From contig DXWR01000218.1 in assembly GCA_019416775.1 (NCBI GenBank), forward strand, positions 1 through 24,415: a stretch of DNA of 24,415 nt. Reading direction: 5' to 3'. A program made the position numbers and the translations under genes. This document shows positions 8,541 through 15,884 of the stretch, one piece after another (within the stretch, counting starts at the first letter, position 1; each line of letters starts with the position of its first letter). This DNA is from Oscillospiraceae bacterium. Its GTDB lineage: Bacteria > Bacillota > Clostridia > Oscillospirales > Ruminococcaceae. The notes under the pieces were generated by a model. It saw only the letters and a list, made by a program, of their open reading frames with translations, did no database searches and was not told where the DNA came from.

Positions 8541-8560
8541 TGAAATTCTCGTAAAACCTA

Positions 8561-8589
8561 TTGTAGAAGTTGGACTGTTGCGTTATAAT
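8561..8589 (+). promoter_or_regulatory. Probable promoter of mreB
   Basis: A perfect TATAAT (8584-8589) has a weak -35 TTGTAG (8561-8566) at 17-base spacing. It lies about 66 bases upstream of the mreB ATG, in the gap after maf. Confidence 0.65.
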
Positions 8590-8655
8590 GAACCCATCTG
8601 GGACAGGTGCGCCTGTCAAGGCAAAACCCTGTTGTTGAAAAGGAGTAATCAGAGT

Positions 8656-9663
8656 ATGTTTTCCAAAGATATCGGCATTGATTTGGGTACTGCAAATACA
8701 TTAGTTTACATGAAGGGAAAAGGCATCATCATCCGGGAACCCAGCGTGGTAGCGGTGGACACCCGCACCGACACCGTCAAGTGCGTGGGCCAGGAAGCGA
8801 AAGATGTCATCGGCCGCACCCCCGGTTCCATTGTGGCAGTGCGCCCCTTGAAGGACGGCGTAATTGCCGACTTTGATATTACCGTCAGCATGCTGCAGGA
8901 ATTCATCCGCCGGGCTGTAAACAAGAGTATGTTCAGCCGGCCCAACGTGGTGATCTGCATTCCCTCCGGCGTCACCGAAGTGGAACGCCGGGCAGTCCGT
9001 GACGGCGCTGCCAAAGCAGGCGCTAAGAAGGTCAGCATCATTGAAGAGCCCATGGCAGCGGCCATCGGCGCCGGACTGCCGGTTGCCGAACCCACCGGCA
9101 GCATGGTGGTGGACATCGGCGGCGGCACCTCGGAAGTTGCTGTAATCAGCTTGGGCGGCATTGTCACCGCCAAGAGCGTGCGGGTGGGCGGCGACGAGTT
9201 CGACGCTTCCATCATCGACTATATCAAGAAAAAATACAACCTGCTCATCGGCGAACGCACCGCCGAAAACATCAAGATCCAGATTGGCTCTGCCTATCCC
9301 CTGGAAGAGGAAGTCACCATGGACGTCAAGGGCAGAAACCTGTTAAACGGCTTGCCCCAGAACATCACCATCGCCTCCGACGAAATTCGGGAAGCTTTGG
9401 CAGAACCGGTAAGCCGGGTGCTGGATGCCATTCGGGTCACCTTTGAAAAAACCCCTCCGGAACTGGCAGCCGACGTCATCGACCAGGGCGTGACCCTCAC
9501 CGGCGGCGGCGCACTGCTCCGCGGTTTAGACAAGCTGATCAACGAAGAAACCGGTATGCCGGTGAATATTGCGGAGGACCCCCTGGACTGTGTGGCTAAG
9601 GGTGCCGGCAGCGTGCTGGATCACTTCGACAAATTGGGCGACGTACTCACCGACGACGACTGA
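8656..9663 (+). CDS. mreB: Rod shape-determining actin homologue MreB
   Basis: Actin-like ATPase that forms membrane-associated filaments and organises the elongasome with MreC, MreD, RodA and PBP2. The chosen start gives 335 residues, the normal size. Actin-fold nucleotide motifs are visible: IGIDLGTANTLVY (phosphate 1), VVDIGGGTSEVAVIS (phosphate 2) and LTGGGALLRGLD (adenosine). The ATG at 8656 has GAAAAGGAG 10 bases upstream. An in-frame start at 8578 overlaps the promoter -10 and is not credible. It heads the mre cluster, but a terminator-like hairpin follows before mreC. Confidence 0.97.
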   Translation: MFSKDIGIDLGTANTLVYMKGKGIIIREPSVVAVDTRTDTVKCVGQEAKDVIGRTPGSIVAVRPLKDGVIADFDITVSMLQEFIRRAVNKSMFSRPNVVICIPSGVTEVERRAVRDGAAKAGAKKVSIIEEPMAAAIGAGLPVAEPTGSMVVDIGGGTSEVAVISLGGIVTAKSVRVGGDEFDASIIDYIKKKYNLLIGERTAENIKIQIGSAYPLEEEVTMDVKGRNLLNGLPQNITIASDEIREALAEPVSRVLDAIRVTFEKTPPELAADVIDQGVTLTGGGALLRGLDKLINEETGMPVNIAEDPLDCVAKGAGSVLDHFDKLGDVLTDDD

Positions 9664-9703
9664 TCCGGCGGTGGAACCGACAATACAATTTTATACCACC
9701 GTG

Positions 9704-9755
9704 CAAAATACAATCTTCGTCCCTCGTGGGAACGAGCGGTTGTATTTTGTTTTTT
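9704..9755 (+). terminator. Terminator-like hairpin between mreB and mreC
   Basis: CAAAATACAA (9704-9713) is a perfect 10-base complement of TTGTATTTTG (9740-9749). A smaller CTCG/CGAG stem lies inside, and TTTTTT follows (9750-9755). Although AT-rich, it has all parts of an intrinsic terminator and would reduce readthrough from mreB into mreC. Confidence 0.65.
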
Positions 9756-9788
9756 CCGGGAAATGTGCCCCGGAGTGAAGGAGGTCCC

Positions 9789-10619
9789 ATGGAAAATTTC
9801 TTTCGCAGTAAACGCTTTAAAATCCTCATTACCGTCATTGCAGTGCTGTTCGGCATTATGCTCTACGGCGCTTCCAGCGACGGCATTGCCAGCATTCCGG
9901 AAAAGCTGTTAAGTTATATTACCTGGCCTTTCCAGCAGATCTCCAGCGCCGCCACCGGCGCTACCAACGGCTTTTTGGACAAATATCTAAACGTTGACCA
10001 AACCATCGCTGAACGGGACGCCCTCCAGCAGGAAGTCAACGACCTGCGGCAGCAGATCATCGACAACACTGAACTAGCCCAGGAAAATGAATCTCTGCGC
10101 ACCATGCTGGGCATTGCCGAGGAACATGAGGACTACACCTTTGTCAACGCCAGCATCATCGGCTGGGACCAAAACTCCACCTTTACCATCAACAAAGGGG
10201 AGAACCAGGGTGTGGCAGTAAACGACGCCATCATCACTGACGCCGGTTTGGTGGGAGTTGTATCCAAGGTCAGCTCCACCACCGCCACCGTCAAGACCCT
10301 GTACAGCACCGCCATTGATGTAGGCGCCAAAGAGCTGAACAGCGGCAAAATCGGCGTGGTCACCGGAGACCTGAACCTGGCAGAAGACGGATACTGCTTG
10401 ATGCGGTATTTGGAAAGTGAAGTCAGCATTGGCGACACCATCGTCACCAGCGGTTCCGGCGGCATCCTGCCTTCCGGGCTGGCCATCGGCCGGGTGGTGG
10501 ACGTACAACTGGAGCGCAACAGCCCCACCTACTATGCCACCATCGAGCCCTTCAATGACATCGAAGAACTGACCCAGGTGTTTGTCATCACCTCCTTTGC
10601 CGGTCAGGACCAAGGATAA
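9789..10619 (+). CDS. mreC: Rod shape-determining protein MreC
   Basis: Bitopic membrane protein of the elongasome that binds PBP2 and links it to MreB. It is 276 residues long. A short cytoplasmic N-terminus (MENFFRSKRFK) is followed by one membrane helix (about 11-30), a coiled coil (about 75-105, AERDALQQEVNDLRQQIIDN) and the beta-barrel-rich MreC domain. The SGSGGILPSGLAIGRV segment, near 220, is characteristic. The ATG at 9789 follows a strong GAAGGAGG site. An upstream in-frame start lies inside the terminator stem and is rejected. mreD follows after 20 bases. Confidence 0.95.
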   Translation: MENFFRSKRFKILITVIAVLFGIMLYGASSDGIASIPEKLLSYITWPFQQISSAATGATNGFLDKYLNVDQTIAERDALQQEVNDLRQQIIDNTELAQENESLRTMLGIAEEHEDYTFVNASIIGWDQNSTFTINKGENQGVAVNDAIITDAGLVGVVSKVSSTTATVKTLYSTAIDVGAKELNSGKIGVVTGDLNLAEDGYCLMRYLESEVSIGDTIVTSGSGGILPSGLAIGRVVDVQLERNSPTYYATIEPFNDIEELTQVFVITSFAGQDQG

Positions 10620-10639
10620 CGGGAAAAGGAGACAAATAC

Positions 10640-11179
10640 ATGGACTTTTCCAAAGGAAGCTCCAAATCCAAGCGCCGGTCGGTAATCAAGTGGATCATTT
10701 ATACTCTTCTGCTGTTTGTATTTTACGGGCTGCAAACCGCTCCCGGCTTTTTCCGGTTTTTGGACGCTCAGCCCCTGCTCACCATCCCCTTAGTCCTTTC
10801 CATCGCCATGTTTGAGCATGAAATCGGGGGCGCCGTGTTCGGCATTTTAGCCGGGTTTTTGTGGGATATGCAGCAGGACACCCTCTTTGGCTTTAACGCC
10901 TTAGTGATGATGTGCTGCTGTGTGTCGGTGAGTCTATTGATTATGTATCTCATGCCCACCACTCTGCCCAGCAGTCTATTTTACAATTTCTCGGTACTGG
11001 CCATCCAATCGGGATTGTATTTTCTATTCTGCTACGCCCTTTGGGGCACCCCCGGCATGAGCTTGGTGTGGGTCAACTATCTGCTGCCGCAAATGGGACT
11101 GACCTTGCTGGCCGGCATCCCCATCTACTTTTTGGTGCGGCTGATCTCCTCTAAATTCAACGAATCGCTGCGAAGTTAA
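10640..11179 (+). CDS. mreD: Rod shape-determining protein MreD
   Basis: Integral membrane protein of the elongasome. It is 179 residues long, with a basic N-terminus (SKGSSKSKRRSVIKW) and about five to six hydrophobic helices. Residues FGILAGFLWDMQQDTLFGFNAL form the conserved central MreD segment. The ATG follows AAAAGGAG. Position between mreC and PBP2 supports the call as much as the sequence does, since MreD proteins are weakly conserved. Confidence 0.9.
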   Translation: MDFSKGSSKSKRRSVIKWIIYTLLLFVFYGLQTAPGFFRFLDAQPLLTIPLVLSIAMFEHEIGGAVFGILAGFLWDMQQDTLFGFNALVMMCCCVSVSLLIMYLMPTTLPSSLFYNFSVLAIQSGLYFLFCYALWGTPGMSLVWVNYLLPQMGLTLLAGIPIYFLVRLISSKFNESLRS

Positions 11180-11238
11180 AAAGGGAATTTTGACTGTGAT
11201 TTCCATCGGCCCCCTGTCTTTTCAAGAAAGGAATCGGT

Positions 11239-13503
11239 ATGAAAATCAAATTCAATACAGGACGCTATAATCCCCGCATCCGGATCATTGCCTTGGCCAC
11301 CGCCATGGCCCTGGTGTTCGGGCTGATCGCCGTGCGGCTGGTGTATTTTCAGATCGTCCACGGGGAAGATCTGCTGGCCACCGCCCGGGAAAACACCTCC
11401 ACCACCATCACGGTACAGGCCGCCCGAGGGGACATTGTGGACCGGTACGGCCGGAAACTGGCCACCAGTGTCTCTGCCTATAACGTGGTGTTTGACTACG
11501 GTTACACCGACCACGAGCACATTAACCAATCCATCTTTAATTTAATCTCTCTATTCCGGAAAAACGGGGTGGCTTGGAACCAGCCGGCCCCTATCACCCG
11601 AAACGCCGACGGCAGTTATTCCTTCATTGAAACCTCGGAAGACGACCAAGCGGCCATCGAAACCATGACCTCAGTGCTGGAGCTGAACGTCTACGCCACC
11701 GCAGAAAACTGTGTGGATAAGATGATGCGGGACTATAACATCAACTACGGCATTGAGCACGACGAGAACAACAACTTCTGGTTCTCCGACTCCGCCGATC
11801 CGGACGATATCGCCCAAATGAAGCGGGATTTGGGGCTGTCGGATTCCGCCTCCGCCGCCGACTGTGTGGCCGCTATGCAGAACAGCAGCGAATATTACTA
11901 CTACAACGACCAAGACGCCTTCGACATCGCCCTAGTGCGGTACAACATGGCAGCTCAGGAATTCAGCCTGATGAACCAGTACACCTTTGCCAGCAACATC
12001 TCCATCGACATGGTGGTACAGGTCAGCGAGCTCAGCTCCACTTTCCCCGGAGTAACGATTGCCCAGGAGCAGGAGCGCACCTACACCAACAACTCCCTGG
12101 GCAGCTGCTTTATCGGCAACATCGGTCCTATGTATGCAGAGGACTATGCAGTGCTGAAGGATGATCCAGATTACAACTATGCCATGAATGACTACATCGG
12201 TAAATTCGGTATCGAAGAAGCTTACGAAGAAGAACTCCGAGGGCAGAAAGGTCGGCTTATCGTGACCCAGAACAGCGACGGAGATGTGGTGGACAGCATC
12301 GTGGACGATGAAGCAGAAACCGGCCACACTGTCCGCCTCACCATCGATATGTACTTCCAGCAGCTGGTCAGCGAATTGCTGGCAAACCACATTGCCAGCT
12401 CTCCGGTATCCGCCGCAGGGTACACTCCCCAAGCCGGAGCTGCAGTGGTAATAGACAACGCTACCGGGGAAATTTTAGCGGCGGTGAGCTATCCCAGCTA
12501 CGACCTAAATACCTACAACGCCCAGTACAACAGCCTTGCAGACAAAACCTTAAACCCCGGCCAGCCTCTCATTGACCGTTGCTTTGTCAACACTTACCGT
12601 CCCGGTTCTACCTTCAAAACGGTGGTGGCCACTGCCGGACTGGAAACCGGGCAGATCACCCGGAATTCTACCATCACCTGTACCCGGGTATACCGTTATT
12701 ATCTCAACCAGGGTAGCAGCTTTGCCCCCACCTGTCTGGGCTACCACGGCGCCATCAATGTTATCGGTGCCTTGGAAGTATCCTGCAATATCTTCTTCTA
12801 CGAACTGGGCCGGCGGCTTGGCATCGATACCATTGACCAGTACGCCACCTATATGGGCCTGGGCACCTACGAAAGCGCTTCCGGCTCCGACAATCCCAAC
12901 GGGCTGGAATTGTCCAACGGCCGCTCCAGCACCCTCACCAGCCCAGAACAGACCGAAGCCGCTGGCGGTACCTGGTATGAAGGTAATGTGGTTCAAGCTG
13001 CTATCGGCCAGATGGACACCTACGTCACCCCCCTGCAGATGTGCTTGCAGGCTTCCACTATCGCCAATCACGGTACACGGTACGCCTCCCATTTGGTGAA
13101 ATCCATCGAGACCTACGACGGCACCGTGCTGGAAGAAACTCAGCCGGAGGTCATCAACCAATTTGAGATGCAGGATTCCACCTACGAAGCGGTGCGGGAC
13201 GGCATGATCGCCGCCGCCACTCGCACCAACATCGGCTTGAGCTCCAGCGAACTGGGCTACAGCGTTGCGGTAAAGACTGGTACTCCTCAGGTGGACAGCG
13301 GCGGCGTGCGGACCAACAACTGCGCCATTGCCTTCACCGAGGGTGGTCCCAATATTTCCATCTCGGTGATGCTGGAGGACGGCACCAACGCCAACCGGCT
13401 GATCCGCCAGATCATCGACGCCTACAACCAAGCACAAGCACAAGCACAGCAGGAGACAGCTACGCACTATCCACAAGAATTGAATGATGTTTTGTCACAA
13501 TAA
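11239..13503 (+). CDS. mrdA: Class B penicillin-binding protein 2 (elongation transpeptidase)
   Basis: D,D-transpeptidase that cross-links peptidoglycan during lateral wall growth, anchored in the membrane by one N-terminal helix (about 16-38). It is 754 residues long, longer than the roughly 630-residue E. coli PBP2. The pedestal region carries acidic, tyrosine-rich extra sequence at about 150-250. Active-site motifs are intact: STFK with the nucleophile near Ser457, SCN near 515 and KTG near 679. The tail is a Gln/Ala repeat (QAQAQAQQE). It follows mreD closely and starts after GAAAGGAA. No rodA-type polymerase gene is adjacent, so its SEDS partner must lie elsewhere. Confidence 0.95.
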   Translation: MKIKFNTGRYNPRIRIIALATAMALVFGLIAVRLVYFQIVHGEDLLATARENTSTTITVQAARGDIVDRYGRKLATSVSAYNVVFDYGYTDHEHINQSIFNLISLFRKNGVAWNQPAPITRNADGSYSFIETSEDDQAAIETMTSVLELNVYATAENCVDKMMRDYNINYGIEHDENNNFWFSDSADPDDIAQMKRDLGLSDSASAADCVAAMQNSSEYYYYNDQDAFDIALVRYNMAAQEFSLMNQYTFASNISIDMVVQVSELSSTFPGVTIAQEQERTYTNNSLGSCFIGNIGPMYAEDYAVLKDDPDYNYAMNDYIGKFGIEEAYEEELRGQKGRLIVTQNSDGDVVDSIVDDEAETGHTVRLTIDMYFQQLVSELLANHIASSPVSAAGYTPQAGAAVVIDNATGEILAAVSYPSYDLNTYNAQYNSLADKTLNPGQPLIDRCFVNTYRPGSTFKTVVATAGLETGQITRNSTITCTRVYRYYLNQGSSFAPTCLGYHGAINVIGALEVSCNIFFYELGRRLGIDTIDQYATYMGLGTYESASGSDNPNGLELSNGRSSTLTSPEQTEAAGGTWYEGNVVQAAIGQMDTYVTPLQMCLQASTIANHGTRYASHLVKSIETYDGTVLEETQPEVINQFEMQDSTYEAVRDGMIAAATRTNIGLSSSELGYSVAVKTGTPQVDSGGVRTNNCAIAFTEGGPNISISVMLEDGTNANRLIRQIIDAYNQAQAQAQQETATHYPQELNDVLSQ

Positions 13504-13534
13504 ACCAAATCTGAAAAGAATTTACAAAAATGTT

Positions 13535-13563
13535 TTGACAAACTGGCAACTTCTTGTTATGAT
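13535..13563 (+). promoter_or_regulatory. Sigma-A promoter of minD-mgsA
   Basis: A perfect TTGACA (13535-13540) and TATGAT (13558-13563) are separated by 17 bases. They lie about 90 bases upstream of the minD-like ATG, so this gene pair can be expressed independently of the mre genes. Confidence 0.85.
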
Positions 13564-13602
13564 AAAGGTAACGATGGTGTGACAGCAAAACACACAATTC
13601 AG

Positions 13603-13638
13603 CAGCTCGGCTCCACCCAAAGGGGGCCGGGTTGTTTT
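13603..13638 (+). promoter_or_regulatory. GC-rich leader hairpin before minD, possible attenuator
   Basis: Bases 13603-13614 (CAGCTCGGCTCC) pair with 13623-13634 in a 12-pair stem, including G-U pairs, around an 8-base loop. TTTT follows directly. The ribosome site AAAGGAG starts 2 bases later. It could be a weak terminator serving PBP2 or minD readthrough, or a leader structure affecting translation. The sequence does not decide between them. Confidence 0.5.
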
Positions 13639-13650
13639 GAAAGGAGAACT

Positions 13651-14388
13651 ATGCCAAAAACCATAACCGTGACCTCCGGCAAAGGAGGGGTAGGAAAGTC
13701 CAGCCTCAGTACCGGATTATCTCGAGCATTTGTCAGCTTGGGGGAAAAAGTACTCTTAATCGAATTGGATGTTGGGCTGCGAGGCGTGGATGTCATGCTG
13801 GGCCTCACCGACCGAGTGGTATACGACCTGGGAGATGTGTTGACCGGCCGGTGTTATCCGGAAAAGGCAATCCTTCCCGGAGAAGAGGGCAAACCGGACT
13901 ATCTGGCCGCCCCCGGCACCACAGGAGAGGATCTTTCTACCGCCGCATTGCAGGAATTGATCACCCGTCTTTCCAAACGCTACGACCATATTTTGATTGA
14001 CACACCGGCAGGATTGAACTTTGGGGTGATGAACCTGCTGCCGGTCACTGATCTGGCCCTCATTGTGGCCACCCCGGACCCGGTGAGTATCCGGGCAGGG
14101 GGCAAGGTAGCTTATCTGCTGGAACAACAAGACTTTCACCGGTATGGGCTGTTAATTAACCGGGTCAGCAAAACCGGTATCCGCAAAAGCAGCATCCGGG
14201 ATTTGGATGACGTAATGGATGGGGTCGGCGCCCCCCTGAAGGGCGTTATCATAGAAGAAACGGCATTTCGCCTGGCTCTGGAGCAGGGACTTCCCCCTGA
14301 CGAAAAAGGAGCTGCCTGGCAGGCGCTTTGCTGCATTGCCAGACGGCTGAATGGGCAGCGGGTCCCCCTTTCCATCCGGCACATTTAA
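13651..14388 (+). CDS. minD: MinD-like ParA-family ATPase without membrane-targeting tail
   Basis: Deviant-Walker ATPase of the MinD type, normally a membrane-binding regulator of division-site placement. It is 245 residues long against the usual 260-270. The Walker A SGKGGVGKSS is intact at about 10-19. The switch segment reads ELDVGLRGVDVMLGL, with Glu where most MinD proteins have the first Asp. The DTPAG motif is present. The protein stops 6 residues after the conserved RRLNGQRVPL segment, so the C-terminal amphipathic helix (FLKRLFG-like in E. coli) is missing, and neither shifted frame encodes one. No minC or minE flanks it. The ATG at 13651 follows AAAGGAGA; an upstream GTG falls in the leader. 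Confidence 0.85.
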   Translation: MPKTITVTSGKGGVGKSSLSTGLSRAFVSLGEKVLLIELDVGLRGVDVMLGLTDRVVYDLGDVLTGRCYPEKAILPGEEGKPDYLAAPGTTGEDLSTAALQELITRLSKRYDHILIDTPAGLNFGVMNLLPVTDLALIVATPDPVSIRAGGKVAYLLEQQDFHRYGLLINRVSKTGIRKSSIRDLDDVMDGVGAPLKGVIIEETAFRLALEQGLPPDEKGAAWQALCCIARRLNGQRVPLSIRHI

Positions 14389-14434
14389 ATCCGTCTGACA
14401 GAATTGAAATTAGACACAAAAGGAGGACGCTCGA

Positions 14435-14836
14435 ATGAACATCGCGCTGATTGCCCATGATGCCAAAAAGGAATTGATGGTGCAGTTTTGCATCGCCTAC
14501 TGCGGAATTTTAAGCCGCCACCATCTCTGCGCCACCGGCACCACCGGCAAATTCGTACAAGAAGCCACCGGATTGGAAATCCAGAAATTCATGAGCGGCG
14601 CACAGGGCGGCGCACAACAGATCGTTTCCCGGATCGCTTATAACGAAATCGATATGGTTCTATTATTCCGGGATCCCCTGACCACCAAAACCAATGAAAT
14701 CACCGAAAACAACCTGCTTCACGAGTGTGACGTACACAACATCCCCATTGCCACCAACATCGCCACTGCTGAAGTGCTGATCCATGGCTTGGAGCGGGGC
14801 GACTTGGATTGGCGGAATATTGTCAATCCCAAATAA
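14435..14836 (+). CDS. mgsA: Methylglyoxal synthase-like protein with altered active site
   Basis: The 133-residue protein has the MgsA fold. Canonical MgsA converts dihydroxyacetone phosphate to methylglyoxal and phosphate. Kept residues include AHDAKK at 7-12 and the ATGTTG phosphate loop at 33-38, then SG at 54-55, Asp80, and the typical clostridial IATNIATAEVLI and GLERGDLDWR tail. Three residues matched to E. coli active-site positions differ: Asp71 is Ala60, His98 is Asn87 and Asp101 is Thr90. The fold assignment is firm, but ordinary synthase activity is doubtful. The ATG follows AAAGGAGGA and lies 46 bases after minD, so the two are probably co-transcribed. The gene symbol marks homology, not proven activity. 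Confidence 0.85.
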   Translation: MNIALIAHDAKKELMVQFCIAYCGILSRHHLCATGTTGKFVQEATGLEIQKFMSGAQGGAQQIVSRIAYNEIDMVLLFRDPLTTKTNEITENNLLHECDVHNIPIATNIATAEVLIHGLERGDLDWRNIVNPK

Positions 14837-14920
14837 GATACCTCTTTCTTCCTCCCTTTTTGCGGCTTGTCCGGCGTTTCCCCCAAAAGGCGCCGGGCAG
14901 GCCGCTCTGGCTTTTGTCTC

Positions 14921-14968
14921 AAAAAATTGCCCCAAGAAGCAGGGCCGGCCTGTCTCTTGGGGCTTTTT
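14921..14968. terminator. Bidirectional intrinsic terminator
   Basis: GCCCCAAGA (14929-14937) and TCTTGGGGC (14955-14963) form a perfect 9-pair stem with a smaller CAGG/CCTG stem inside. On the plus strand TTTTT follows (14964-14968), ending mgsA. On the minus strand AATTTTTT follows (14928-14921), ending the convergent operon whose last gene stops at 14999. Confidence 0.9.
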
Positions 14969-14998
14969 CTAAGAAGGATTATTCATGAAGTATGTCGG

Positions 14999-15355
14999 TT
15001 ACTCGATTTGCGATTGGGCTAACTCTGCCCGCAGGGCCTCTACGTCAATAGGATCGTCCACAAACAGCAGCTCCTCCCGCTCCCAACGGTAGAAATTGTG
15101 CCGTTCCACTTCCAGCATCTGACCGATTTCATCTTCTGCCCAAGCTTCAAATAGGGTTCCCCATTGGGCGAAATCCTCGTAAATCCGGATATGGACACGG
15201 GTTTGGGAATGCTCGGAACCGGTAAACATCCGGTAGCGCTTGGGAAGAGGGTGCCCCAAGCGTGCTTCTTCCTCGTCGGTTTTCCGCTCCAGTTCCAGTT
15301 CCTGCATCCATTTTTCAAAGGGGATTTCCTGGGTTTGACGGTATACAACTCTCAT
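14999..15355 (-). CDS. Small conserved protein, paralogue of its upstream neighbour
   Basis: Function not recognised. It is 118 residues long, soluble, rich in Glu, Arg and aromatic residues, with no signal peptide or membrane segment. It shares with the next gene upstream the ordered motifs RYR-x-FTG, TR-x-H, a WER-x-E-x-L segment and DDP, and a similar N-terminal strand (RVVYRQTQEIP versus KIRILFRTIQEVP). The beta-strand start and helix spacing recall small dimeric alpha-beta barrel (NIPSNAP or Dabb-type) proteins, but this is a guess. The ATG follows AGGAGG, 11 bases after the upstream gene ends. It is the last gene of the sugar-transport train, so a role in handling the imported compound is possible. 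Confidence 0.75.
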   Translation of the reverse strand: MRVVYRQTQEIPFEKWMQELELERKTDEEEARLGHPLPKRYRMFTGSEHSQTRVHIRIYEDFAQWGTLFEAWAEDEIGQMLEVERHNFYRWEREELLFVDDPIDVEALRAELAQSQIE

Positions 15356-15366
15356 CGCGGCGCCTC

Positions 15367-15792
15367 CTATCCTTTGTAATTGGGCTGATCTTTGGGCATT
15401 TTAAAGTTGGGGTTCACCACATATCGGATGGTGCGGCCCTGTTCCGCTGCCATCTGCAGCCAAGGCATTACCGGGTCTCTGGGATCGTCGGCGTAGAGGA
15501 TCTCCCGCCGCTCCCAATTATAGCATTCTTCCCAGGCGGCATCCAGTTTCTGACAGATAGGATCTTCAAACCACTTTTCCATCAACCGGGTAAATTCTGC
15601 TACTGACTCAAACTCCCGCTCGTGAATTCGGGTAAGATTGTTACAGTTGCCGGTAAAAGGCCGGTAGCGGGTAGGAAGAGGCAAGCCCAAGCGCAGGGCT
15701 GCCAAATCGCTTAAATGCTCCAGTTCCTTTTGACGTTCCCGATTTTGCACCGGGACTTCCTGGATGGTGCGAAATAAAATTCGGATTTTCAT
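15367..15792 (-). CDS. Small conserved protein, paralogue of its downstream neighbour
   Basis: Function not recognised. The ATG at 15792, with AAAGGAAG upstream, gives 141 residues; a longer open frame to 15888 runs through a hairpin and the preceding permease stop, and is rejected. It starts with a strand-like KIRILFRTIQEVP. It shares RYRPFTG, LTRIHEREFES and NWERREILYADDP with the following gene, which shows an old tandem duplication. Compared with that copy it has an extra C-terminal segment of about 20 residues (VNPNFKMPKDQPNYKG). It is soluble and possibly of dimeric alpha-beta barrel type, as inference only. It follows the ABC permease by 92 bases, with a hairpin between them. Confidence 0.75.
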   Translation of the reverse strand: MKIRILFRTIQEVPVQNRERQKELEHLSDLAALRLGLPLPTRYRPFTGNCNNLTRIHEREFESVAEFTRLMEKWFEDPICQKLDAAWEECYNWERREILYADDPRDPVMPWLQMAAEQGRTIRYVVNPNFKMPKDQPNYKG

Positions 15793-15819
15793 AATCGGCT
15801 TCCTTTCAACGTTTTTGAA

Positions 15820-15852
15820 ACAGAAGCCCCCGGCAAACGTCGGAGGCTCTGT
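15820..15852 (-). terminator. Hairpin after the ABC permease, partial terminator or processing site
   Basis: On the minus strand, ACAGAGCCTCCG (15852-15841) pairs with CGGGGGCTTCTGT (15832-15820) in 12 pairs with one bulged base. Only a short TTTC follows, so termination may be incomplete. It would lower expression of the two small downstream genes relative to the transporter. Confidence 0.5.
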
Positions 15853-15884
15853 AGGAAAGAGAGGAAAATTATAGAGAGATGAAA

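Noticed and set aside
12550..13476. A 308-codon minus-strand frame opposite the PBP2 transpeptidase domain, and similar ones opposite fba, the binding lipoprotein and zapA
   Set aside because: All overlap conserved genes completely and read as low-complexity shadows of those genes with no independent start signals.
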